A stretch of DNA of 64,000 bases from the NCBI GenBank assembly GCA_024699855.1, contig JAMPIQ010000002.1, positions 1,798,001 to 1,862,000 on the forward strand, given 5' to 3'. Source of the DNA: Aphelenchoides besseyi. Lineage: Eukaryota > Nematoda > Chromadorea > Rhabditida > Aphelenchoididae. Position numbers and translations under genes: made by a program. The notes under the pieces were generated by a model that had not been told where the DNA came from, did not search any database, and saw only the letters and a list, made by a program, of their open reading frames with translations. Position 1 is the first letter of the stretch. Each line of letters begins with the position of its first letter. This document shows positions 54,070-63,798 of the stretch, piece after piece.

Positions 54070-57000
54070 TCATTCGACTACGCTAAATGCAGGTCCTCTC
54101 GATCCTTGTCTTCTTCGTCTTGTTTTTCCAGTCATCTTGTCGTCATCCAAGTAATCAGATTCACAGTCGTCCTCATCAACGTCCAAGGTAGCAAGATCGT
54201 CGATGTTCAACTCTATATCAACGTTTTCGTAATTGGGTTGGACTTTGGCGGTTTTCGAGTTAGGTGATTGTGGAGCCAGGAAAAGCGTCGACAGAATATA
54301 GCTCGAGCGACTAACAGAGTTGCCGTTTCCATTGAGGACCTAAAAAGAAAAGTCCTAATTAGAAACTTCAAAACAACAGGTTACCGACAAGTTGTTGTCT
54401 ATTATACGATAGTTCTTGCTCGCGTACACGTCATAGAAACGATCTATGAAGAATTTGGCCACCAATCGGCGTTCTCCTTGGTTCAAAGCGCCGTGTATTC
54501 CCAATAGACTTCCCAAATGTGTGTTCAACGAATTTGCCGTTCCTGTAAAACAAAATCGTGTTAGGTTGTCGTTTTACTTTTTACCAATTAGTCCGATCAA
54601 GCAATATTCGGCCGCAGTCATTGTTGCTAAGTCAATGTTGTCGAGCTGAACGTGGATAATCCGGTTACCAGCTTTAAGTTGACGACCTAATTCCACATAG
54701 ATTTTTGAATGTTCGCGAACACTAAAATATTCACATAATTGAGTGTAAAATGTGAAACTTTACCGGATTTGTAGGTTTGCTGTTGACGGCGAGTGAAAGA
54801 CACTTGTGATAATCCCAAAAACGATTCAAATTGCTTTGTATACTCAATCCGACATAACCCGTCTTGAACGCGAAGAAAAAGTCCGTTTTCGACATCGAAG
54901 ATAAGTTTGGTGAAGCCACAAGCATCGTGTAAATTTGACCGTTTTTGCTGTTCGACTTCAATTTCGCCAGAAACGTAAACATCAGCGATGTGTCTGTGGA
55001 TCTGATCTCGTTTGCGAACTTGTAGTTTGACCATGAAGGTTTCGGAGACGACAGAATGATCGACAGCTTGATTAAGTCATCGCTGATGTTTTCGTCAAAT
55101 TGCTGTGCATCGAGTCGACATTTCTGAACGAGTGAGTGACTTCCGTCAATAATTTTTTGATTATTTAAGTTGTCCATCAGAAGTTTCAATCTAATGTCAT
55201 CATCTAAAAACGACCATTCATAAACAACTGAATAAGAAAGGTTGTTACCGTTAACAAGGTTGCTGCTTCTTCGATCTGCAGTCGACACTTGCTTGTATTT
55301 CTTGTAAACTGCCATGTACTGATCAAGCAATTCAGAGGAATCCGAAAAACCAGAGTCGTCAATTTGTTGACGGAAATGGGCAATGTACTGAAACTCTTCA
55401 TTATTTATTACTGAACATTCAACTTACCTTTTCTAATCGAACTTCCGGTGGGTAGCATCGCTGTTGACGATAATGATGACGAAGATTGCCTGAGTGTTTG
55501 AAACTGCTATTGCATGAAACATCGAAACCTCGAAGTGCTGCATTGTCTTTGCAATAATAGCGGTTGTCGGTTCGTTGAATCTATAAAGTAAAGATAAAAT
55601 ATGAAATTATTGAACTACTTACCATTTTTACCGGAACGTGGCTTTTACACGATGACGGAGATTTGTGTAAGTGCAGTTTTAGATCATCAATTTTCTTGAA
55701 CGCATGTTTGCAATCTGGTAGTTGATCGAACTTCGGCTTTTGCTCTTTGCAATGCCATTTTCTGTCGAGGGAATTTTGCACCTAAATAAACGAAGTTAAT
55801 TCAACTGTTGCCCGTAAGAACTAACCAAATCTTTCCCAAATATATGCGCAAAGAAGTCATCACAAACGTCCTGAATTCAATGTTCTTATTTGCAAAAGTT
55901 TCAAACGTACGTTGATGTTGTCGTGCGGGGTTTTACATCGACCACCATAACGTTGATGAGTTATAAGACTGCAGGCCATAGTAAACCAAGAAACGCAATT
56001 ACCGATAGTCAGGTTTGAAGGATGTTCAGCGCAATGGTATCTTCCCGTGATTTCATTCTTAACCTAAATTCAATTCCAGCAAACAATTGCAAGAAGTAAA
56101 CTCACGTAATAACCGTTCGGTCTTCGTTTGCCGGTACCGACATCGACGTATTTTGGATGATTCACTTTCGCCGCGTCAACCTCAGCTGCCTGTCGTTCCG
56201 CTTCCAACCGTTCAAAAGTTGTCATGGGTATTTCTTTGCCGGATGTTTAGTGACGTTAACGACAGTTGGAACCCAATGTTGCTTAACATCGGTCGCATTG
56301 ATGCAGTTGTGTTTACGGTCCTGATTTTTTCGTAAGCTGCGTTGATTTAAAAACGATAGTACACAATCGCCGAATGTGGTGTTGGTTGGAAATTCAGAAC
56401 AGTGATAACGACCGGTCGTGTCATTAGCACGCTGAAAAAGAAATGATCTGAATACTAAAATGTGTAACTTACATAAAAGTTCTGTGGACGTTTGGTTGTC
56501 GTCAAGTCAATGTAGTTTTTATGCTTTTTCTTTTCGGCTTCAACTACTGAACTCGGAACTGTTAACGAACACTGTCTGATGGTATCTTGATGTTTTCGGA
56601 GTCCTTCTTGGTTGGCAAAACTTTTCACGCAATTTCCGATTGTATAGTTTATCGGATAGTCGGCGCAGTGATAACGACCAGTTGACGTTCTCGGACGCTA
56701 AACCCAGACCAATAAAAACAGTTAAAATTGTGATTTACAAAGAAATCGTGCGCTCGGGATGTTTTCGTCAAATCCAAATAGTTTCGATGTTTTTTCTTGG
56801 CTGTCTCTATTTCTTCTGTGATTTCAAATACCGTCGTTTGAACATCAACCACTGCCTCCCACTTGTTTGTTGGTTCGATCGCAACGTCTATTAAAGATAA
56901 AGGCAAACCGGAAGTTGTCGGATTAGTCGTTGCGTGCTCAACATCAGTTTTCGGCTCAGAAATTTCCATTGAATTACGATCGTCGTTGTCGTCGACAGAA

Positions 57001-57415
57001 GCCTGATCGTCGATTGAAGCCTGATTGTTAAAGTTACTGACTGAAGGCTGACTGACAGAAAACGGATTTGTATCGTTCTGAAATTCAATACTAAAAGTTG
57101 ATGTAATCTATCGCTTACATCAAATGGAACGCAGGTTGACGTGTTAGACTGTTGGTGTTTTCTCAGCTCCTCGGCTGTCGTAAACGTTAAACTACATTGT
57201 CAGTTTTCCGGTTTGATAGCATTCGCCGAACAATGAAACAGATCGGTAACTTTGCTTTTGACCTGAAAAGTCATTTCACACATACAACTTGTGAATATTT
57301 ACCGCTCGTTGTCTGCGCTCCTTTTTCGATAGTGCCGGTACCTCAAATGCAAAGGTCGTTCAACTCCACTAAAACTGCTTACCAATTCAACCAAAACCGG
57401 ACGTTTCTTCGACAT
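54070..57415 (-). CDS. Protein of six tandem C-x11/12-C-x12-H-x5/7-C zinc-finger-like modules
   Basis: Fifteen exons from 57415 to 54070 sum to 2694 nt. All junctions keep frame, giving about 897 codons. Six modules follow one pattern, for example HCADYPINYTIGN-C-VKSFANQEGLRK-H-QDTIRQ-C. Each lies in its own exon (57262-57119, 56697-56473, 56431-56261, 56063-55911, 55781-55623, 55580-55428). All introns in this part are phase 0. Modules 2-4 are linked by a repeated segment like AEKKKHKNYIDLT. Module 3 has Asn in place of His. The long unrelated C-terminal region includes VREHSKIYVELGRQL and VAKFFIDRFYDVYASKNY. Module 1 contains one in-frame TGA; starting at the ATG at 56969 instead gives an intact five-module protein. 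Metal binding is inferred; nucleic-acid binding is possible. Family not recognised. Confidence 0.6.
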
Positions 57416-57809
57416 ACTTCGATTGTATCATCACAATGATGAATAACTGCGGATGACGAAATTACAAATAAAATTTGCTGTTTGATGACGACGAAAGAGT
57501 CCATTAGTAACCAGTTGAAATTCGAAGAAGAAGTGAGGGCACTATTTTCGCTGTGAGATTTGCGATTTGAGTCGAAATTTTTAGTTTAACGACAAACACC
57601 ATCTTTATTTTCTCAACGTATTCGCCGGACAACAACACCAAAAACTGTACGACTATCCATTGGATTGCTTCAGTTAGCACAAATTAATCACAGAAACTAA
57701 AACAATGAGCATAAACTGACAATCACAAAACTGGCTGCTAAGTAGATAAAGAGGTTGAAACATGAACGCAAGTGATAGCAACAGTTTGTGTTGCGACTCT
57801 TGTTCATGT
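57416..57809. other. Intergenic, nothing recognised
   Basis: No coding frame supported on either strand. Confidence 0.3.
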
Positions 57810-57990
57810 TTACCGTCCACCAAACACGTTCACTAGCCCCAAGTTGACTGAGCGCATCAACGGTTCCTCTTCAACAAACATGCCATTGACCGCAAAGTCC
57901 TCGAACAGCAACTGCAAATCGTTTTACTCGATCAAATCGCCGTCCACTTACGGTAACTACCAACAGAAAGCCGAGATAACAAACAGCCAT
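57810..57990 (-). CDS. Possible small secreted peptide gene
   Basis: Two exons (57990-57952, 57911-57810) across a 40-nt GTAAGT-TTGCAG intron give 46 residues: a short hydrophobic start (MAVCYLGFLLVVT) then LLFEDFAVNGMFVEEE and a tail ending NLGLVNVFGGR. ATTTCAG sits six bases before the ATG. The size and shape suit a secreted peptide, but the hydrophobic part is short. It overlaps what might be the decayed 3' part of the adjacent galactosyltransferase pseudogene. Confidence 0.35.
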
Positions 57991-58124
57991 TTCACCTGAA
58001 ATGGCACCGGGAGTTCGTGTAAAACGCCAACTAACGCGCTTTGATGTCCCGAACATAATCAACAGACTCAATTTCAAAAACCAATCGTAATCGTTGAGAT
58101 CTGTCTAAACATCTTAGTGAAGTA

Positions 58125-58310
58125 CAGGGTGTCCCAGCGAATTTCGAACATTTGAAGGGCTTATAACTTTCTTCATAGCCGACCGATTTTGATGCGCTTT
58201 TTTGTGCCCGATCGCAAATTTTATGCCATTTTGTTTCATGTCAACAAATCTTTGAATTTCATTTTGGAAGGTGCCGTAAATTTGATTTTGGCGAAATGAA
58301 CGCTTTTTCC
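58125..58310 (+). repeat. Left terminal inverted repeat
   Basis: 186 bp, matching the right TIR with one substitution and one single-base length difference. Confidence 0.9.
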
Positions 58311-58330
58311 TTTCTTTTTGTTTTGTCAAA

Positions 58331-59039
58331 ATGGAGTGGTCGGCTCAAGAAAAAGCGTTTTGCGCAATCGTTTACGCTCAAACCAAAAGTCCGACTACAG
58401 TTCAACGACGATTTCGGCAACATTTTCAATTAACTCGTCATGCTGCTGTACCATCGAAAAGCATGTTTAATCTGTGGATGAAGCAATTGCTTGAACGTGG
58501 ACACTTGTTGCGGAAAAAGAAAGAAGTGGGAGGGTTTGTTTCATGAAACGTTTCTCAAATTGCTGTTCAGTTCATCAGGGTTTGACGACATCGTTTTGAA
58601 TGTTCTGTGCGCTGTTCAAGAAGACCCCAATCGATCAGTTCGTGAAATCGCAAATCTTTTCGACAACGTCTCAAAAAGTACGGTACACAGAATCCTACAG
58701 GTACCCCAGTTTTCGTTTTTTTCATTCTTTGTCTAGGCTCAAAAATTCCATCCATACAAAATGCGTCTTCTGCATGAAATTCCGCCCGAAACTCCTCAAA
58801 TTCGTATAGAGCATGCAATTCATTGCCTTGGACTCATCGACGAAAACGAAGACTTCTTGAAAAATCTCATATTCACCGATGAAGCTCACTTTGAAATGCA
58901 TGGCCAAGTAAACAACCAAAATTTTCGATACTGGAGTGATCGAAACCCCAGCTGGTAAGAAGTTCGGTTGAACTGCAATACCAGAAAGAATCACAGGTTT
59001 CGAGAAAAACCACTCCATTCCCCTCGTCTGACGGTTTGA
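58331..59039 (+). pseudogene. Truncated mariner-type transposase (DUF4817-like HTH plus partial DDE)
   Basis: Four exons, split by introns 58534-58570, 58701-58736 and 58955-58996. The N-terminal helix-turn-helix is EKAFCAIVYAQTKSPTTVQRRF; a second is SVREIANLFDNVSKSTVHRIL. The DDE fold begins with NLIFTDEAHFEMHG (first catalytic Asp) and RYWSDRNPSWFREKPLHSPRLTV, then TGA where relatives have Trp. The parts with the second and third catalytic acids are missing, so the protein cannot catalyse transposition. Confidence 0.8.
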
Positions 59040-59129
59040 GTGTTGAAATTTGAATGAAAATTCCACATTTTTGTCTTGACCAAGTCGTGAAAAAAGCGGA
59101 CGGAAAAAGAGTGAGAAGGAAAAGTGAGC

Positions 59130-59316
59130 GGAAAAAAGCGTTCATTTCGCCAAAATCAAATTTACGGCACCTTCCAAAATGAAATTCAAAGATTTGTTGA
59201 CATGAAACAAAATGGCATAAAATTTGCGATCGGGCACAAAAAAGCGCATCAAAATCGGTTGGCTATGAAGAAAGTTATAAGCCCTTCAAATGTTCGAAAT
59301 TCGCTGGGACACCCTG
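59130..59316 (-). repeat. Right terminal inverted repeat
   Basis: 187 bp, reverse complement of 58125-58310 with one substitution and one extra base in an A run. Confidence 0.9.
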
Positions 59317-59876
59317 TACATTAAGATTCAAAACCAACGTCATAGAGATACTTGAAAGCTCGTTTACTTTTTTCAAAGAGATGATTTCTACCATCAGTCA
59401 CGTTTAGATTAACGGTCGGTAATCCACTATCGTCTTTCGCGGTCACAAAAACATATTTGTTACACTTCGGCGCCCACGTCGCATTTACCGCCTTCAACTA
59501 CTCATTACTGATAACCAGCTCTACATACCATCGCTTTACGCGTGTTATTGGGTCCACTCATAATCCAACAAAATATGCGAACATTCTCTTTCAGTTCTCT
59601 GACAACGTTACTGTCTTCTAAAGGTAAAAACCGAATTGTTGTAGAAAGAACTAATCTCTTGGTTTTTTAAAGTTGACTAGTGGTCATAAAAAACTAACCG
59701 TGACTGTGCTGGAACTGAAACAAGTCTTTTTCAACCTCAGAATCAACAAACTCTACTTCGGATTTGTAAACATCAAAATATCGAACCGAGCTTCCAATTC
59801 CATCCAAATTGTAAACAACAAATGTAACAAAAACGATGCTGAGAACTAGCCACAGAATTATAATTCTACGTCTCAT

Positions 59877-61020
59877 CTCCGACCATTAAACTGCAAATGA
59901 AAACGTTTGAAGCTCAATCACACTGTTTTACTAGAGGGTTTAACATATGTTCAAACTAGAACACCCACTTAGTTTTGGGCAAAAAGATTAACAGTCACGA
60001 GAAATCTACCCTTAGTTTAGAAGAAGTAAATCATTTTCGTTTTCAATGCGCTGAACAGCAACACAACATCCGAGAATTCGTTTTTCAACCACGTTCCTAC
60101 TGAGTGACCAAAAGAAGTCGGCGAATAGATTGCTGACTTCACGAGAAACACTACGGTATTCGCCCTCTTTTCAACATTTAACAAGTGATAGCAATGCGTG
60201 TATTCGGCGATTTCTGGAACTGATATTCGGAGTTGAAAGTCGAGGTTTCAAAACCGGAAACCAGTGGAGAACGGCGACTGACTAAAAGATAAAGTAAACC
60301 GCTAAAATCGCTGAAAACAATTCAACATACGGAGTTAAATTTATTGAAGTATTGATTTATTTTGCTACTTAAGATCCACATCTTTCAATAGGAGAAGCTC
60401 AAGGAATGAACAAACGAGTGATCAGTAAAATGCTGTTCTTGTTAAACTCCCTAGACATATCAAAGAGTGTTAATCGTGTGTTGTTATGTACTGTTTGCCT
60501 AGTATCTCATAACGATCAAACAGGAGTTAAACTTGAGAAGCGAGAGACATGAAAATCAGTCAATTACTTCACAAAAGTTTCTATGGTTGGCCAAGTTGAA
60601 AAAGTAGAGTCAAGCTTCTATAGCCAAGAGACGTCAAAAGAGCGTGGTGAAATGGTAACGAGCTGAGAGGTACGCATTCTAATCAAGTATAACAGACCTT
60701 TTGGTCGAATTAAAAAAGTCGCGAGAAGTGAAGTTCTTGGCTATGAAGCATTGAATTCGAAATTGAAGTCCAAAGTTGTCGTTTAGGAGAAGCTCGAAGA
60801 TCATCAGTTGAACTTGGTTGGTAAAAGTTCAAAGACAAAACGTCTGCACAACCGTTAAGTCAAATTAGATCCCAAAAAGATTAACGTAAATTAGGGAGTT
60901 TTATTTGGTCATCTCAACAATCAGCGTTCAGTCATGAGACTTTCAATTGTGGGCTGTGAAGTCGTGAATGTGTAGTGGAAGATAGACAAGTTCCCATAAG
61001 CTTGTTATTGACTGCTTAGT
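59877..61020. other. Gene-free stretch with a diverged repeat copy
   Basis: No exons recognised. About 60207-60240 matches the dispersed repeat core (GTATTCGGCGATTTCT then AACTGATATTCGGAG). Confidence 0.4.
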
Positions 61021-61871
61021 TTATTGATCGTTGTACACAAAGAAAACGTTGACTGTCGGGTAATTAGCTGTTTCGAGATCTGGAGTTGCGGGGAAAACAA
61101 AAGGAGTGAAGTTCTGGACGAGTAAGTTTGGAGCTTCAAAGGATCTTGACGGCATAGTGGTTAGTTGTTGTGTTGATTGAGGAGATTTATTTTGGACCAA
61201 ACAGAACGTCTTGAATGACTCCGATTGCTTAGCGAACTCGACCGGATGATCAATTGGTTTGTTTGAAGGTTCGGGATTTGAGACTAAAAAGAAGTGAGGA
61301 GGAGGAGTTTTTGAGTCTGAAAGCACTTGAATATAACGACTGAGAGGTCAATTACCGTTGAGTTCAATTGGTTTCACGTCTCGTTCGCATGTTGAAACGA
61401 TCTCTCGGTCCACAAGTCGTCGATCAGCAATCAGATTGCAGAGATCGCAACAACAAGATCGATGAGGACAAGAGCCGCTGTGAGCCTGAAAATGAGTGGT
61501 TTAGATTGCGGGGTTTACGTTTATGTTAATCTGCCTTTCGAAACACGAAAACGCCGTGGTTTCTGCAGCGTTGACAGTGATAAGCCGTGGGTTTGTCCGA
61601 ATCCATGCGTTGTTGTTGACGAGTCAGTTGGATTTGTCGGGACATGATTCGACGACGATGACGAATCAATGTGCACTAAAAACGGACATCAGATGTCGGA
61701 GATTGAACTCACTTTCGGACAATCACACTTAGAGAATGGACAGTCGTGACGAATGAAGTTGACGTGGAGGTTGTGTTGACGACACAAAGTGCAGAATTTG
61801 ATTCGACGATCTGAAATCAGCGAGTGAACTTGTTGATGTGAGTTCTCACATTTGTTCAGCATCTCCGACAT
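61021..61871 (-). CDS. Transcription factor with two DM domains (MAB-3 type layout)
   Basis: Four exons (61871-61713, 61675-61535, 61485-61356, 61316-61021) sum to 726 nt, giving 241 residues. DM domain 1: KFCTLCRQHNLHVNFIRHDC, then PFSKCDCPKCTLIRHRRRIM and a Gln-rich recognition tail. DM domain 2: YHCQRCRNHGVFVFRKAHSG, then SCPHRSCCCDLC. Each keeps the Cys/His ligands of the intertwined zinc sites. Two DM domains in one chain is the arrangement of C. elegans MAB-3, a sex-determination regulator, so a role in sexual development is inferred. The second intron (61534-61486) uses a GC donor (AAG/GCAGAT), needed to keep DM spacing. The C-terminus is Pro/Thr/Ser-rich. Confidence 0.87.
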
Positions 61872-62303
61872 TCAATTCAATGAATACGTGGTTGGAAGTG
61901 CGAGAGATGGATTGTGCAGAAAGCTACGGAGGTCCGGTAGAATTTGAGTTCTCAGCCGAAGGATACTCGAGTAGTATCTGAAGATCTTCGGGTGTGATAA
62001 GACACAGCTGTTTCTTTGCGAGTGCAAGAAACAGAGGAGTTGGAGTCCATTTGAGTGAGAAGTGAAGACACACACATCCAATCTGATTTATAACCGTGCA
62101 GTTTCAAAAGCTAATTCGGGTGTTTAGCTACGATGTTATTAGCTGATTGTTTTCGCGGAATAAGTTTGCTAAACGGCGATTGTTATCGATGGAAGTGAAT
62201 TGCACTTTAAATGAGAACTCGGACGAGATCATTGAACTCGAAGGTAGTCAGTTGTTATTGTGAACCCGTTTATTTGTTATGGCACTGAAGAGCTGCGAAT
62301 AAG
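61872..62303. other. Intergenic, nothing firmly recognised
   Basis: A 24-codon plus-strand frame at about 62190 (MEVNCTLNENSDEIIELEG) is followed by a possible donor, but has no partner exon. Confidence 0.3.
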
Positions 62304-63798
62304 TCACGAGTTAGTTTGTCGTTTGATGAGGCGTGGAACAAAATCGAAGTCACAGAGGCGTTTCGGTGAATAGAAATCAGCCATGTTCTTGTACGCTGAT
62401 ACGCGTTCCGGTTCATACAACTTGCCACAGGCTCTGCAAAGAGCTCTATAGATGGGGTTCGGAGATTGCCGTTCGTAGTGTCGAGTCCATTCGAAGTATT
62501 TCAGATACTCGTCTTTGTTGTTCATCAGAAACTCCAAGTGTTCTGTCAGAGCGTCCATTGAACTACAAGAACGATCATTGAATGGCTGTTTGAGGTCACT
62601 TACTCGAATTGATCGACTGCAATAAACGATCCTTCGGGCACTAAATTGACATAATCGGATTTGCGTAGAACTATTGGGACGATGAGTTTCTTGAAACGAT
62701 AGAACTTCTCAGTCACATAGCCATCACAAACGGCGTTCTCGAAAGCAAAATAGAAGTGATAGTCACGAGTCTTGTTGACCTCGCAGTTCTCTTTATTACA
62801 CTCCTTGTAACACTTTCCGAACAAATCGACCAGCTTCGGATGACGTCTGAAAAGAAGGTGAATGTGATCAGATGGAACTCACTTCTGGAGAGCACTCAAA
62901 TAGACTTCTCGTTTGCTGTTTGTGTTGCAGTGTGAGATCAATGCAAATGCTGGTTTTGTTTTCGACATGACCGTTGACTTCACTTTCTCCCACTCGGCTT
63001 CTTCGTTTGTCTGAAACCTGTGAAGATAGTCAATGAACAGTTTTACCTGATGCTCAGATCGATTAGGACGACCGAAATAACCCATTTCTTTCGGAACCAA
63101 CTCATCGTATCCCGATTGAATATCAGCACCAGGAAACCAACCGATTGTATAGTTTATTTGAAATGGTGGCAACCTGAAGTCTAATGTGAGGACTGACTGT
63201 TCCGACTGACCATTTGAAGTTCTGCATGTACGCTTGACCGGGAGCTTCTCTGAAGAGCAGGAAGATTGTCTGATTGGATGAATAGCGTTTTGGTTGATCT
63301 GAAATCAACAGGTTGAGAGTCTTGTTTGTAGTCCTCACTTTTCTGTATTTCACTCGGTTGCAGAAAAACACCATCGGATTGAGGTAGAAGCTTCCGGTCC
63401 ATTGTGTAGTCACAGCGAAATGGACAGTTGGAGTTGATCGTTTGGTTGAGTGTTTGATCGTGTCTCTTGGGGTCTTTGTCTCGAGTTGCTCTTGTCATCA
63501 CGAGCATTCGTTTGATTGTGTTGGATGAAGACGGTGATTCAGATTGCGGGTTTTGGACTTTCAAGGTCTGTTCTTTTAGGTCCCGATATCGTTGAGCAAT
63601 AGAAGAGCCTTGGTTTGTGGCTACAAGAGTGTTTCCTGCTTTCGGAGTGTCATTACGAGCAAGCAGTTGAAATGCGGAGGTTCTGGTCATCAGAGAAGAA
63701 ACAAGTCCCGAGTTGTAGTTGCTGTCAAGAACAAAGAAACCGAAGAGCAGAAGAATCACGACAAGAAAAGCAACGATTTTGGGTCGAAGTCCATGCAT
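62304..63798 (-). CDS. GT10 alpha-1,3-fucosyltransferase, type II membrane
   Basis: Six exons (63798-63339, 63298-63211, 63173-63047, 63010-62883, 62846-62604, 62562-62304) sum to 1305 nt, giving 434 residues. TM anchor IVAFLVVILLLFGFFVL, then a stem of about 90 residues. GT10 marks: CPFRCDYTMDRKLLPQSDGVF, TIFLLFREAPG, NYTIGWFPGADI, FALISHCNTNSKREVYL and the GDP-fucose-binding block HFYFAFENAVCDGYVTEKFY followed by VPIVL. The Cys-rich C-terminus (LCRACGKLYEP) matches invertebrate members. Adds fucose from GDP-fucose to GlcNAc of N-glycans in the Golgi. CTTTCAG lies 5 bases before the ATG, consistent with trans-splicing. Confidence 0.9.

Larger units (their letters stand above)
58125..59316 (+). 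mobile_element. Mariner-like DNA transposon with long TIRs, TA target site
   Basis: 1192-bp element ending in CAGGGTGTCCC...GGGACACCCTG, flanked on both sides by TA (58123-58124, 59317-59318), the Tc1/mariner target-site duplication. It sits inside an intron of the galactosyltransferase pseudogene and carries a truncated transposase gene. Confidence 0.9.
58040..59876 (-). pseudogene. Core-1 beta-1,3-galactosyltransferase (C1GALT1-type) pseudogene, split by a transposon
   Basis: Exons 59876-59699, 59650-59529 and 59491-59335 encode a TM anchor (IIILWLVLSIVFVTFVVY), a short stem and the C1GALT1 block LKENVRIFCWIMSGP...KAM-AVNATWAPKCNKYVFVT, then KSKRAFKYLYD. The next exon begins at 58100 with LNDYDWFLK. 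In intact relatives DWFLK is followed by the DDD metal site; here the frame is lost and a TAG follows. The intron between the third and fourth exons carries the mariner-like element. The intact gene would start mucin-type core-1 O-glycans in the Golgi. Confidence 0.8.

Noticed and set aside
54722..54762. A 41-nt GTAAAG...TTTTAG intron near the C-terminus of the zinc-module gene
   Set aside because: It shifts the frame and ends in an early stop; the 82-nt intron with donor at 54803 restores a long open frame.
56190..56260. A frameshift in the third linker of the zinc-module gene
   Set aside because: A 71-nt intron with GTTAAC donor and GACAG acceptor keeps frame and aligns the linker with the other two, so no lesion is required.
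59694..59876. A stand-alone short membrane protein
   Set aside because: It is the first exon of the C1GALT1-type pseudogene, shown by the in-frame continuation into VRIFCWIMSGP.
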